Shown here piece after piece: positions 1 through 12,014 of a stretch of 64,000 bases of DNA (the first letter of the stretch is position 1; the number at the start of each line of letters is the position of its first letter). The translations under genes and the position numbers were made by a program. Source of the stretch: Ridgeia piscesae (Eukaryota; Annelida; Polychaeta; Sabellida; Siboglinidae); contig JAODUO010001044.1 in assembly GCA_025642075.2 (NCBI GenBank), positions 62,001 to 126,000 of the forward strand, given 5' to 3'. The notes beneath the pieces are model-generated. The model ran no database searches. It saw only the letters and a program-made list of their open reading frames with translations, and was not told the origin of the DNA.

Positions 1-168
1 TCTTCACATGACTGAAGTATCTCAAAGCAAGATCCACGATAACGCCCAGACTTCCCTGTTGCTGACCCTCATCTCTCATGGACCGCCTGAGTCTGCTGCC
101 CTCGAAACGGAGATGGTTTATCACCAGAATCGTAGGGCGCCTGCGGTCAAATTTGTGAGGTACAAGAA
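1..168 (+). other. Unrecognised open fragment flanking the minisatellite
   Basis: A plus-strand frame opens at an ATG at position 8 and stays open into the first minisatellite unit, where the repeat's own TAG ends it. The stretch before the repeat encodes about 54 residues of ordinary composition, including GPPESAALETEMVYHQNRRA, so it may be the end of a real exon or an element ORF cut by the repeat. I do not recognise the family. It could equally be a chance ORF. Confidence 0.25.
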
Positions 169-3100
169 TGTAGAATGTGTGAATGCCCTAGGGATGCCTG
201 CTGCCACAACATGTCTGTGTAGAATGTGTGAATGCCCTAGGGATGCCTGCTGCCACAACATGTCCATGTAGAATGTGTGAATGCCCTAGGGATGCCTGCT
301 GCCACAACATGTCTGTGTAGAATGTGTGAATGCCCTAGGGATGCCTGCTGCCATAACATGTCCATGTAGAATGTGTGAATGCCCTAGGGATGCCTGCTGC
401 CACATGTCCGTGTAGAATGCGTGAATGCCCTAGGGATGCCTGCTGCCACAACATGTCTGTGTAGAACGTGTGAATGCCCTAGGGATGCCTGCTGCCACAA
501 CATGTCTGTGTAGAATGTGTGAATGCCCTAGGGATGCCTGCTGCCACAACATGTCGTGTAGAATGTGTGAATGCCCTAGGGATGCCTGCTGCCATGACAC
601 GTCCATGTAGAATGTGTGAATGCCCTAGGGATGCCTGCTGCCATAACATGTCCATGTAGAATGTGTGAATGCCCTAGGGATGCCTGCTGCCACAACATGT
701 CCGTGTAGAATGTGTGAATGCCCTAGGGATGCCTGCTGCCATGACACGTCCACGTGGAATGTGTGAATGCCCTAGGGATGCCTGCTGCCACACGTCCACG
801 TGGAATGTGTGAATGCCCTAGGGATGCCTGCTGCCACAACATGTCCATGTAGAATGTGTGAATGCCCTAGGGATGCCTGCTGCCACAACATGTCCATGTA
901 GAATGTGTGAATGCCCTAGGGATGCCTGCTGCCACAACATGTCCGTGTAGAATGTATGAATGCCCTAGGGATGCCTGCTGCCATAACATGTCTGTGTAGA
1001 ATGTATGAATGCCCTAGGGATGCCTGCTGCCACAACATGTCCATGTAGAATGTGTGAATGCCCTAGGGATGCCTGCTGCCACAACAGTCCATGTAGAATG
1101 TGTGAATGCCCTAGGGATGCCTGCTGCCATTGTGAACAATGTCATGTTAGAATGTGTGAATGCCCTAGGGATGCCTGCTGCCACAACATGTCCGTGTAGA
1201 ATGTGTGAATGCCCTAGGGATGCCTGCTGCCACAACATGTCCATGTAGAATGTGTGAATGCCCTAGGGATGCCTGCTGCCAACATGTCCGTGTAGAATGT
1301 GTGAATGCCCTAGGGATGCCTGCTGCCACAACATGTCCATGTAGAATGTGTGAATGCCCTAGGGATGCCTGCTGCCACAACATGTCCGTGTAGAATGTGT
1401 GAATGCCCTAGGGATGCCTGCTGCCACAACATGTCCATGTAGAATGTGTGAATGCCCTAGGGATGCCTGCTGCCATGACACGTCCGTGTAGAATGTGTGA
1501 ATGCCCTAGGGATGCCTGCTGCCACAACATGTCCGTGTAGAATGTGTGAATGCCCTAGGGATGCCTGCTGCCAACATGTCCGTGTAGAATGTGTGAATGC
1601 CCTAGGGATGCCTGCTGCCATAACACGTCCATGTAGAATGTGTGAATGCCCTAGGGATGCCTGCTGCCACATGTCCATGTAGAATGTGTGAATGCCCTAG
1701 GGATGCCTGCTGCCATGACATGTCCATGTAGAATGTGTGAATGCCCTAGGGATGCCTGCTGCCAAACATGTCCATGTAGAATGTGTGAATGCCCTAGGGA
1801 TGCCTGCTGCCACAACATGTCCGTGTAGAATGTGTGAATGCCCTAGGGATGCCTGCTGCCATAACATGTCCGTGTAGAATGTGTGAATGCCCTAGGGATG
1901 CCTGCTGCCACAACATGTCCGTGTAGAATGTGAATGCCCTAGGGATGCCTGCTGCCACAACATGTCTGTGTAGAATGTGTGAATGCCCTAGGGATGCCTG
2001 CTGCCACATGTCCATGTAGAATGTGTGAATGCCCTAGGGATGCCTGCTGCCATAACATGTCTGTGTAGAATGTGTGAATGCCCTAGGGATGCCTGCTGCC
2101 ACAACATGTCCGTGTAGAATGTGTGAATGCCCTAGGGATGCCTGCTGCCACATGTCCATGTAGAATGTGTGAATGCCCTAGGGATGCCTGCTGCCACAAC
2201 ATGTCCGTGTAGAATGTGTGAATGCCCTAGGGATGCCTGCTGCCACAACATGTCCGTGTAGAATGTGTGAATGCCCTAGGGATGCCTGCTGCCATAACAT
2301 GTCCGTGTAGAATGTGTGAATGCCCTAGGGATGCCTGCTGCCACAACATGTCTGTGTAGAATGTGTGAATGCCCTAGGGATGCCTGCTGCCATAACATGT
2401 CCGTGTAGAATGTATGAATGCCCTAGGGATGCCTGCTGCCACAACATGTCCGTGTAGAATGTGTGAATGCCCTAGGGATGCCTGCTGCCACAACATGTCC
2501 ATGTAGAATGTGTGAATGCCCTAGGGATGCCTGCTGCCATAACATGTCTGTGTAGAATGTATGAATGCCCTAGGGATGCCTGCTGCCATAACATGTCTGT
2601 GTAGAATGTATGAATGCCCTAGGGATGCCTGCTGCCACAACATGTCATGTAGAATGTGTGAATGCCCTAGGGATGCCTGCTGCCACAACATGTCCATGTA
2701 GAATGCGTGAATGCCCTAGGGATGCCTGCTGCCACAACATGTCTGTGTAGAATGTGTGAATGCCCTAGGGATGCCTGCTGCCACAACATGTCCGTGTAGA
2801 ATGTATGAATGCCCTAGGGATGCCTGCTGCCACATGTCCATGTAGAATGTATGAATGCCCTAGGGATGCCTGCTGCCACAACATGTCCATGTAGAATGTG
2901 TGAATGCCCTAGGGATGCCTGCTGCCACAACATGTCCGTGTAGAATGTGTGAATGCCCTAGGGATGCCTGCTGCCACAACATGTCCGTGTAGAATGTGTG
3001 AATGCCCTAGGGATGCCTGCTGCCACAACATGTCCGTGTAGAATGTGTGAATGCCCTAGGGATGCCTGCTGCCATAACATGTCTGTGTAGAATGTGTGAA

Positions 3101-4014
3101 TGCCCTAGGGATGCCTGCTGCCACAACATGTCCGTGTAGAATGTGTGAATGCCCTAGGGATGCCTGCTGCCATAACATGTCCGTGTAGAATGTATGAATG
3201 CCCTAGGGATGCCTGCTGCCACAACATGTCCGTGTAGAATGTGTGAATGCCCTAGGGATGCCTGCTGCCACAACATGCCTGTGTAGAATGTATGAATGCC
3301 CTAGGGATGCCTGCTGTCACAACATGTCCGTGTAGAATGTGTGAATGCCCTAGGGATGCCTGCTGCCACAACATGTCCGTGTAGAATGCGTGAATGCCCT
3401 AGGGATGCCTGCTGCCATAACATGTCTGTGTAGAATGTATGAATGCCCTAGGGATGCCTGCTGCCACAACATGTCTGTGTAGAATGTATGAATGCCCTAG
3501 GGATGCCTGCTGTCACAACATGTCCATGTAGAATGTGTGAATGCCCTAGGGATGCCTGCTGCCACAACATGTCCATGTAGAATGTGTGAATGCCCTAGGG
3601 ATGCCTGCTGCCACAACATGTCCTGTGTAGAATGTGTGAATGCCCTAGGGATGCCTGCTGCCACAACATGTCCGTGTAGAATGTATGAATGCCCTAGGGA
3701 TGCCTGCTGCCACATGTCCATGTAGAATGTATGAATGCCCTAGGGATGCCTGCTGCCACAACATGTCCATGTAGAATGTGTGAATGCCCTAGGGATGCCT
3801 GCTGCCACAACATGTCCGTGTAGAATGTGTGAATGCCCTAGGGATGCCTGCTGCCATAACATGTCCATGTAGAATGTGTGAATGCCCTAGGGATGCCTGC
3901 TGCCACAACATGTCCATGTAGAATGTGTGAATGCCCTAGGGATGCCTGCTGCCACAACATGTCCATGTAGAATGTGTGAATGCCCTAGGGATGCCTGCTG
4001 CCATAACATGTCCA
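169..4014. repeat. 49-bp minisatellite, about 79 tandem copies
   Basis: The unit is about 49 bp, reads tgtagaatgtgtgaatgccc, and continues through taggg, a GCCTGCTGCC block and a variable acaacatgtcc(g/a) end. Copies are head to tail over 3.85 kb. They differ mainly by single bases in the spacer (tccatg, tccgtg, tctgtg; caca or cata) and by 4-bp losses that give units of about 45 bp. The core CCCTAGGG is a perfect 8-bp palindrome. Because 49 is not a multiple of 3, the frame cycles every three units and short ORFs appear on both strands; none is convincing. The last unit at about 4014 runs straight into a broken element gene. Confidence 0.97.
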
Positions 4015-4600
4015 TTTTCCAGCAACCAGGCCACATCTACTTCAGAACGCCAAGAAAGCATGGGATTTTCAGAGTAATGTGTGAGGCCTTCATTTGTCAA
4101 GTCAACTTCCTGATCGATGAATCAGTTCAGTGTGTGAAAGGGGCAGCCACTGTCGTTAGTCTGATCCACTACTACTTTGACCACTACGGAATGGGTAGGA
4201 AAACCACGTCCATCTAGACGCAGACAACTGCAGTGGGCAAAACAAAAACAGATATTTCTTGTGGTACTTGATGTGGAGATGTCTGAGAGGCCATCACGTT
4301 TCTGCCACAGAGCTCTATTGGTAGGCCACGCCATGTTTAGCTGTGACTGGGCTTTTGGCCTACTCAAGAGAAACTTCCACGTGTCGGAGGTGAATTGCCT
4401 GGCCGACAAGCTCCAGGTTGTGAAGACAAGTTCAAGGGTTATTGATGTGCCCGGGACTATGTGGCAATGTGCAGGGAGGTGTGTCGGTTCCATCTATAGC
4501 TTTGCTTCCTTCCTTGCCAGAAACAGTGTATTATAAGAGGTCTGACAAAATCAAGCAGTTCCATTTCTTCAGGTTTACAGCATCAACGACTGTAAAGTGC
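4015..4600 (+). pseudogene. DUF7869-like element protein, frameshifted remnant
   Basis: Three plus-strand frames read in turn make one recognisable protein. The first (4018-4195) has QQPGHIYFRTPRKHGIF, then VNFLIDES and a KGAATVVSLIHYYF segment. The second (about 4206-4300) has VHLDADNCSGQNKN followed by WYLMWRCLRGHH. The third (4310-4536) has VGHAMFSCDWAFGLLKRNF and LADKLQVV, and a last shift gives KIKQFHFFRF near 4548. The order and the HxDADNCxGQNKN signature match a family that is repeated in many invertebrate genomes and that I associate with the DUF7869 domain, probably of transposon origin. At least three frameshifts make it inactive. No N-terminal part is present; the minisatellite sits exactly where it should be. 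Confidence 0.6.
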
Positions 4601-5310
4601 AAACAATGTGAGTGAATTAGAGTAGGGTGCCGGCCGCTACTGTTGTGACTGTTTTTGCCAGTGGAGGAGTCATACAGCTTGATGTTGCAGACACATTTGT
4701 AATGTGCCAACAGTGTGCAGAATAGTGCACAATGCAGCAAATGTGATCACCGGATTGCTGCTGAAGTTTGTCATATTTGACAATGCCGTGGAAGCAGGGA
4801 CAACACAACTTGAGTTTTTACAGAACTGAAGATTCCTCAAAATGATAGACTGCACAGACAGGCAAAATCATGGGCCCCAAGTGTGAATGAACATGAATTC
4901 TTAAAAAAATGAACCCATTCCATAAATATGTAACTGGTATGCAATTCACAAACGAAAATAATGAACGCTGATATTAAATGGCCTGGCAGGTGAATATTGT
5001 CCAGTAATAACATAATTATATATAATTATTGTTTATATTATTACTTACATGTTATTGCCGAACTTGCATTGATTATGTTTTATTTTACTTTCTCTTGTTA
5101 ATTATTGTTGAATGGACGATGTTGTCAATGAACATGATGGGTGTGGAAAGAGTACTAATAGATAGGGCTAACAAGGTAATTCTTTAAAAGCGACAGCACT
5201 TTTTCAGCCAAAAGACAGTACACTGGTTGTATTTACTGATATCGCCACTTTGCGTACGAAATATTACCCAACTTGAGCGCCGCCATTTTTATTCCCAAAC
5301 CGTGTCGTGG
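4601..5310. other. No gene seen
   Basis: AT-rich DNA with only short ORFs broken by stops in every frame. A decayed extension of the preceding element may reach about 4830, but no motif is clear. Confidence 0.5.
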
Positions 5311-5315
5311 TTGTG

Positions 5316-5606
5316 GCGAGTGATGTGAGTTCTGAGTACATTAAGTCCCTTCCTCCATACGTTCGCAAACGATATTGCACAAAGCCAAGTGTCATAGGAT
5401 GTGATGCTACAACATCTCAGCCACGGGTTTGAAAAGAGACGTTATCAAGTGGCCTCACGTCAGTTTCTTGGATGTTATCAACTACTTTATATTCAGCCCT
5501 TCGCGGTTCACCAGCGAACGGCTGAACAACTACAAGTTTCTGGACGTCTACAAGTTCTTTCAGGATGGCTGGATTAGACAGATTCTCGACAAGAAAATAA
5601 AGGTAA
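5316..5606 (+). pseudogene. YqaJ/SWIM-type protein, N-terminal exon remnant
   Basis: The frame from about 5316 reads LPPYVRKRYCTKPSVIGCDA. After a one-base shift near 5427 it continues as KWPHVSFLDVINYFIFSPS, then RLNNYKFLDVYKFFQDGW. This VRKRY, GCD, WPxVxxxDIxNYL and LxxYKSLxAYxxFxxGW sequence is typical of the N-terminus of invertebrate proteins that carry a SWIM zinc finger and a YqaJ nuclease domain. A GT donor-like site (AAG|GTAAAC) follows the last codon at 5604. No SWIM or YqaJ exon is visible downstream, and the frameshift indicates a pseudogene. Confidence 0.5.
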
Positions 5607-5829
5607 ACATAACATCGACTTTAGATGTTTTATTTACTACGTTGTGTCTTGTTTTGCTTATGCCTATGGAGTAGGGTAGGCGAGGACCTAGGTCCCGCTA
5701 CTTGCTGCTGCAATGGTGTAGTTACAACACGACACATGCATGCACACACGTGTAGCCACTCAGCTGTGTTAGCTGATGAGGCTAAAGTCAAATCACTGAA
5801 CATTTGAATGTTGTCAAAATTGGATTTGG

Positions 5830-5970
5830 CCAAAGAGGCCTGGCCGACTTTGTCCGTGACACGTGGTGGATAACTTAAGAGTGATACAGCAATGATGTGA
5901 GCTGTCCAAGCACTCAAAAGATGAAGATGCAATGGTAGATGATCTAAGTACACTGCTGTATAGCAATAAG
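5830..5970 (+). pseudogene. Death-domain-like C-terminal half, isolated copy
   Basis: A plus-strand frame gives RVIQQ-stop-CELSKHSKDEDAMVDD followed by LSTLL. The stop is a TGG to TGA change, judged from the sister copy at 12130-12240, which reads QQWCEMSKHSKDKEAMV. The pattern of an amphipathic helix ending in W, a short polar loop, then an acidic helix of the EAMxDxLxxxL type resembles helices 5 and 6 of death domains. Unlike the tandem copies to the right, this copy needs no frameshift between the two helices. The domain call is from pattern only. Confidence 0.4.
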
Positions 5971-6250
5971 TTCTCGACACACACGACTTGGCCGGAATGG
6001 TGCAAACCAGCACGCGTGTCTGCTATGTGTAAATTTTATGATACAGCAGAGAATTTCATCTGCAAATCAAATGTTCTCAGAAAGACAGCAGAGCATGAGT
6101 TGCAGCCACAAGACCGTCACTGTGGCTGTCCCATGCAGTCTGCTGGACAGTGTCAAGTGCGGGCTGAGAAAACTGATGGTCCTCAGGTCAGTGTTGTGAC
6201 TGCTGAAACTGTATGAACCATGTCGATTCAATTACTTGATTTTTACTTAG

Positions 6251-9200
6251 CTTTGCACAAATTAATTTATTCAATTAACTTTACTGGAGAAGGTTAATGT
6301 ATGTATTTATGATTCTGGACCAATTCACTCTTTGGCTAGAGCTACATACATTGTGCAAATAAACAGCTGAAGAGACACCTTCAAAGTTTTGATTCAATGA
6401 TTTCAGTCATCTAAACACTGGAGTGACAAAGAGGCCAGGCCGACTTCATCCGTGACACGTGGAGAATAAATTCAGTCTTTTCCGTTATGCATTTTCCCAA
6501 TTATGCAATTTATTCTATGCTATACAAGGACACAATTCATGGAGACCGACTGTGTATGTGACACGTGGAGGGTCACACTTGAAGTACTAAACATATGGAG
6601 GGAATCATCACACACTGGGCTAACAAAGAAGCCATGGCTGATCAACTTGTGTCTGTGTTAAGTTCTCTTGATATGACATTGTACAAATGGTACAAACTGA
6701 CGAGTGTGTTCACTGGTTAAGGTATGGTATTTGTGACTGCTAAAACTGAATTAACACTGTTGATTCAATTAAGTTACCTTATTTTTATTTAAACTTTCTA
6801 GAAATGCACAAATTAATGTAATCAATCAACTTTACAGGTGGAGGTTAATTAAGTATGTATTTATAATTCTGGACCAATTCACTCTGGCTATAGCTACACA
6901 CATTGTCCAAATAAACAGCTGAATCACCAGCTGAGATTTTGATATATGATTATCATTTGGGTTTTTATTACCAGTAAGTCCAGCCCGGTAAAGTGTACTA
7001 AGGACATACTGGAGTAAGACATCATTAAACCTTACAGCATACTAAAATTCAGTCTTTTCCTTTATGCATTTTCCCAATTATGCAATTTATTCTATACAAG
7101 GACACAATGTCCTGCTTCTTGGAGACCAACTGTGTATGTGACATGTGGAGGATCACATTCGAAGTGTTGGATCAATGGCGAGAATCATCACCCACTGGGC
7201 TAACAAAGAAGCCATGGTTGACAAACTTGTGACAGTGTTAAGTTCTCTTGATATGACATTGTACAAATGGTACAAACTGACGAGTGTGTGTGTTCACTGG
7301 TTAAGGTATGGGATTTGTTATAAAAACCTCTTTTAACGGTGTGTGGTGACTGAGGACAACTTTGTACGAGGCACTTCAAAGTTTTGATTCAATGACTTCA
7401 GTCATCTAAACACTGGACTGACAAAGAGGCCAGGCCACCTTCGCCCGTGACACGTGGAAATTAAATTCAGTCTTTTCCATTATGCATTTTCCCAATTATG
7501 CAATTTATTCTATGCTATACAAGGACACAAGTCCTGCTTCATGGAGACCGACTGTGTATGTGACACGTGGAGGGTCACGTTTGAAGTCCTAAACAGATGG
7601 AGGGAATCATCACCCACTGGGCTAACGAAGAAGCCATGGCTGATCAACTTGCAATTTATTCTATGCTATACAAGGACACAAGGTCCTGCTTCTTGGAGAC
7701 CAACTGTGTATGTGACATGTGGAGGGTCACATTCGAAGTGTTGGATCAATGGCGAGAATCATCACCCACTGGGCTAACAAGGAAGCCATGGTTGACAAAC
7801 TTGTGACAGTGTTGAGTTCTCTTGATATGACATTGTACAAATGGTACAAACTGACGAGTGTGTGTGTTCACTGGTTAAGGTATGGGATTTGTTATAAAAA
7901 CCTCTTCTTAACGGCGTGTGGTGACTGAGGACAACTTTGTACAAGACATTTCAAAGTTTTGATTCAATGACTTCAGTCATCTAAACACTGGACTGACAAA
8001 GAGGCCAGGCCTCTTTCGTCCGTGACACGTGAAGAATAAATTCATTCTGTTCCTTTATGCATTTTCCCAATTATGCAATTTATTCTATGCTATACAAGGA
8101 CACAAGTCCTGCTTCATGGAGACCGACTGTGTATGTGACACGTGGAGGGTGACGTTTGAAGTACTAAACAGATGGAGGGAATCATCACCCACTGGGCTAA
8201 CGAAGAAGCCATGGCTGATCAACTTGCAATTTATTCTATGCTATACAAGGACACAAGGTCCAGCTTCTTGGAGACCAACTGTGTATGTGACATGTGGAGG
8301 GTCACATTCGAAGTGTTGGATCAATGGCGAGAATCATCACCCACTGGGCTAACAAAGAAGCCATGGTTGACAAACTTGTGACAGTGTTAAGTTCTCTTGA
8401 TATGACATTGTACAAATGGTACAAACTGACGAGTGTGTGTGTTCACTGGTTAAGGTATGGGATTTGTTATAAAAACCTCTTCTTAACGGTGTGTGGTGAC
8501 TGAGGACAACTTTGTACAAGACATTTCAAAGTTTTGATTCAATGACTTCAGTCATCTAAACACTGGACTGACAAAGAGGCCAGGCCTCTTTCGTCCGTGA
8601 CACGTGGAGAATAAATTCAGTCTTTTCCATTATGCATTTTCCCAATTATGCAATTTATTCTATGCTATACAAGGACACAAGTCCTGCTTCATGGAGACCG
8701 ACTGTGTATGTGACACGTGGAGGGTAACATTTGAAGTCCTAAACAGATGGAGGGAATCATCACCCACTGGGCTAACGAAGAAGCCATGGCTGATCAACTT
8801 GCAATTTATTCTATGCTATACAAGGACACAAGGTCCTGCTTCTTGGAGACCAACTGTGTATGTGACATGTGGAGGGTCACATTCGAAGTGTTGGATCAAT
8901 GGCGAGAATCATCACCCACTGGGCTAACAAGGAAGCCATGGTTGACAAACTTGTGACAGTGTTAAGTTCTCTTGATATGACATTGTACAAATGATACAAA
9001 CTGACGAGAGTGTGTGTTCACTGGTTAAGGTATGGGATTTGTTATAAAAACCTCTTCTTAACGGCGTGTGGTGACTGAGGACAACTTTGTACGACACTTC
9101 AAAGTTTTGATTCAATGACTTCAGTCATCTAAACACTGGACTGACAAAGAGGCCAGGCCACCTTCGTCCGTGACACGTGGAGAATAAATTCAGTCTTTTC

Positions 9201-9460
9201 CATTATGCATTTTCCCAATTATGCAATTTATTCTATGCTATACAAAGACACAAGTCCTGCTTCATGGAGACCGACTGTGTATGTGACACGTGGAGGGTAA
9301 CATTTGAAGTCCTAAACAGATAGAGGGAATCATCACCCACTGGGCTAACGAAGATGCCATGGCTGATGAACTTGTGACTGTGTTAAGTTCTCTTGATATA
9401 CTTGATATACATGACATTATAGAAATGGTAAAAACTGATGAGTGTGTCAAGACCTGCAGT
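6251..9460 (+). repeat. Tandem array, about 575-bp period, of decayed death-domain-like half exons
   Basis: The marker gattcaatgacttcagtcat recurs at 7386, 7961, 8536 and 9109 (spacings 575, 575, 573); a diverged copy starts at 6391. Inside each unit an approximately 150-bp block beginning caatttattctatgctatac is itself duplicated (for example 7499 and 7651). Each block encodes DTWRVTFEVLNRWRESSP and, one frame over, NEEAMADQLV and VLSSLD. Joined, these resemble the last helices of a death domain. A block ending aaataaacagctga is also duplicated (about 6275-6371 and 6825-6925). No complete domain is readable in one frame. Confidence 0.75.
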
Positions 9461-9477
9461 CCACAATGCACTTATAG

Positions 9478-9775
9478 CTTCCTTTTACGAAGAAAAGATT
9501 CTATCAGAAACTCCTCTCTTGAAATGCAGACTGATCGTCTCTCACGTTTACCAAATTATAGAATACGAACCCAGTCTGTGTGGCATGTCTTTTACTGACA
9601 CCATCTCGGATGCACGCCGCAAAGGTGACATACATCCAGACAAAGCGATTATTGTTGACACAATTACATTAGTTGGCAATAGTGTATATGGAAAATCTGC
9701 AACAGATAAATAAAAACATAAAGATGTTGTTTTTTGCGATGATAAAACTGCAAGTTGAGGAGTAAATTCCCACTG
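9478..9775 (+). pseudogene. Polinton/Maverick-type DNA polymerase B fragment
   Basis: One frame encodes EEKILSETPLLKCRLIVSHV, then the sequence around SDARRKGD, and IVDTITLVGNSVYGKS. A TAA at about 9711 is followed in the same frame by KHKDVVFCDDKTAS and a second stop. The x(L)xGNSxYGK block corresponds to motif B of protein-primed family B DNA polymerases (DNA_pol_B_2), as found in Polinton/Maverick transposons and relatives. Only about 100 residues remain of a protein normally over 1000 residues. It lies inside the death-domain-like array, whose copies resume on both sides, so it was inserted there or carried along. No integrase or capsid genes were seen. Confidence 0.6.
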
Positions 9776-10560
9776 CTTTTGCCAGCTAGATCCAATTACC
9801 GAATTTGTGTAGCGTATTCTCTTGATATGACATTTTACTAATGGTACAAACTGATGAGTTTAGTTTGTTCACTGGTCAAGGTATGGGATTTTGCAAGAAC
9901 GCATATATCACAACTAATTATCGCGATAAGTTCTCGACGTACACCATCTACCCATGTCATGACGACGGAATTAATATCAGCCTTGGTTTCACTGGATTTG
10001 AAAGACAGTCGCTGAAGAACAACTGACAGACTGACGAAGCCACCAAAAATGTCACTTTTGAGATACTAACTGTTGGCACAAGTCTTCTATACGAGTCTGC
10101 TTAATGCAAAAATTCATGTTTCCAACACACACTAGACTGACGACATGATGACGGAATTAATACCAGCCTTGGTTTCACTGGATTTGAAAGACTTTGTATT
10201 CTGCTCACTTCTGCTGCCAATGGCATGTGGTGACTGAGAACAATTGTGTATTAGACCTTCTAAGTTTTTATTCAATGACTTCAGTCATCTACACATTGGA
10301 CTGACAAAGAGGCCAGGCCGACTTCATCCGTGACAATTGGCGAATGACATTCGAGGTGAAAGATCTTCAAGCACAAAAGGATCAAGTGCGAACACTTGTG
10401 AAGCCACCGAATGACAGTCGCTGAAGAACAATCGACAGACTGGCGAAGCCACCAAAAATGTCGCTTTTGATGTATTAACCGATGGCACGAGTCTTCTATG
10501 CGAGTCTGCTGAATGCAAAAATTCATGTTTCCAATACAGGCAATCTTGTCCAAAAGCCAA
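9776..10560 (+). repeat. Diverged continuation of the death-domain-like array
   Basis: A block beginning gacagtcgctgaagaacaa and ending attcatgtttcca occurs at about 10003-10130 and again at about 10412-10535. A second block encoding TELISALVSLDLKD occurs at about 9960-10006 and 10146-10192, the last of these reading TELIPALVSLDLKD. The array's usual lead-in (attcaatgacttcagtcatc) appears again at about 10270. All reading frames are broken. Confidence 0.6.
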
Positions 10561-11188
10561 TACAGCACTTAAATAAAACAGATATATTCATGATGTAAGA
10601 ACAATGACATACAGCGTATTTCTGTTTCTAAGCATGACAGATAAATTGTGAACATTTCCAAAACTTTCGTCAGATAGTCATGGAGGATGAAGTGCAAATA
10701 CTTGCAAAGCCAATGAAAGACAGTTGCAGAAGAACAAGTGGAAAAGACTGGCGAAGTCACCAAAAGATGACACAAAGGATAAAGAAAAGAAGCATTTTAT
10801 TGATACTGCAGACGCAATGCTGCTACTTTCAATCAGAACTTACATGTGAGTTTGACTGTGTATGTGACGTGTCATTTTGTTCAATCTTAAACTGGTCGTG
10901 TGAGTCATCAACTCTCATGAGAAGTCTTGGCTGTCAAACTTGTCTCTGCACTAAATTCTCTCAATATGCATGATGCTACAACTTTATACTTTGTATGAGA
11001 CATACGTATCACTTCGAAATTCTAAGTAAATGGTGCGAGTCTTCATTGCATCAGTATGACTGGTGGATCAACTTGTGACAGCGTTGAATGTCCTGGAAAA
11101 AACTGATATAACCGAGATAGTGCAATCAGGGAACCAGAATGACAAGGATGCCATGGCTTTATTCTGCTCACTTCTGCTGTTGATGGCA
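10561..11188 (+). repeat. Further decayed array copies
   Basis: About 10850-10960 carries the tgtgtatgtgacgtg lead-in and a WSCESSTLMRSL-type translation. About 11010-11110 carries LSKWCESS in one frame and LVDQLVTALNVLEKTDITEI in another, again the W-C-E-S-S plus Lxxxxxx two-helix pattern. The copies are more diverged than those at 7-9 kb. Confidence 0.45.
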
Positions 11189-12014
11189 TGTGTTGGTAGT
11201 GAACTCACCTCTCTAACAGCCATATATATAGACAGATCCAAAAAGAGCTGGCAAAATTATCTCCGACCAAACTCACCCCGTCCATCATCTGTTCGAACTA
11301 TTACCATCAGGCAAACGCTATAGATGCATCCGTATGAAAACAAATCGCTTTAGAAATAGTTTTTATCTGAGTGCCGTAGCAGCCATTTCAGGAATGAAAT
11401 TTAGAACGTAGATGTAAAGACCCTGGAAACTTGGCTGTTTTCGCCGCTCTGGCGGAATTGTTATTTTTCTGGCGCTGGTTGGTATGGCCGAGCCATATGC
11501 GTGTGGGGTGTGGGTGTACCTATTCTCAGTAGCGGATCGGTGGTGCTTAACTTAATAATTGTATAAATATTTTTTTTAAATAGGACGCATTCAATTGTAA
11601 TTGTAAATACATTTTTTAATGATATTTTAGTCCTCTTATAATGTATGTTTACTAATTTAAATTATATTTTTAGATAATTTATACATACATGTATATAAAA
11701 ATTATGTGTTTTTTTACAATTTTAAAGGACATTTTATATATATATATATATTTATTTATTTATTAACTAGTTTACACCACAATTATTATTAAATAGATAA
11801 TCTATTATTTTAATTTTTTCTTTATTTATTTATTATATTAAAAAACATTTTAAAGAACAAATTATGTACAATGTATATCTTATATCTATATCTTATATTT
11901 ATTTGCCATATTTCATTTTATTGTATAGAATAGGCTCTATATGAGTCAACGCCAGACTACATTCCAATTCATCATGTAATGCACGTTGAATATGGCAATA
12001 AAGCTTTATTATTA
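11189..12014 (+). mobile_element. 5'-truncated LINE, 3' end
   Basis: About 11262-11410 reads HHLFELLPSGKRYRCIRM, then TNRFRNSF, a typical C-terminal tail of Jockey/CR1-type reverse transcriptases. A long AT-rich 3' region follows and ends with an AATAAA-containing stretch and ttattatta at about 12000-12014. Array sequence flanks both sides: tggcatgtg before and tggtgactgagg after. The paralogous stretch at 10219-10236 has these joined without the LINE, which defines the insertion. Confidence 0.65.

Noticed and set aside
169..4014. Many open frames on both strands of the minisatellite (WQQASLGHSHILHGH, MPAATTCPCRMCECPRDACC)
   Set aside because: They are the same 49-bp unit read in different frames. 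Each is ended by the unit's own stop and none has non-repeat support.
169..4014. A CRISPR-like array of repeats
   Set aside because: There are no unique spacers; the whole unit repeats. The window is eukaryotic.
5630..6013. A 127-codon minus-strand ORF
   Set aside because: It overlaps a plus-strand death-domain-like remnant and shows no motif; probably chance.
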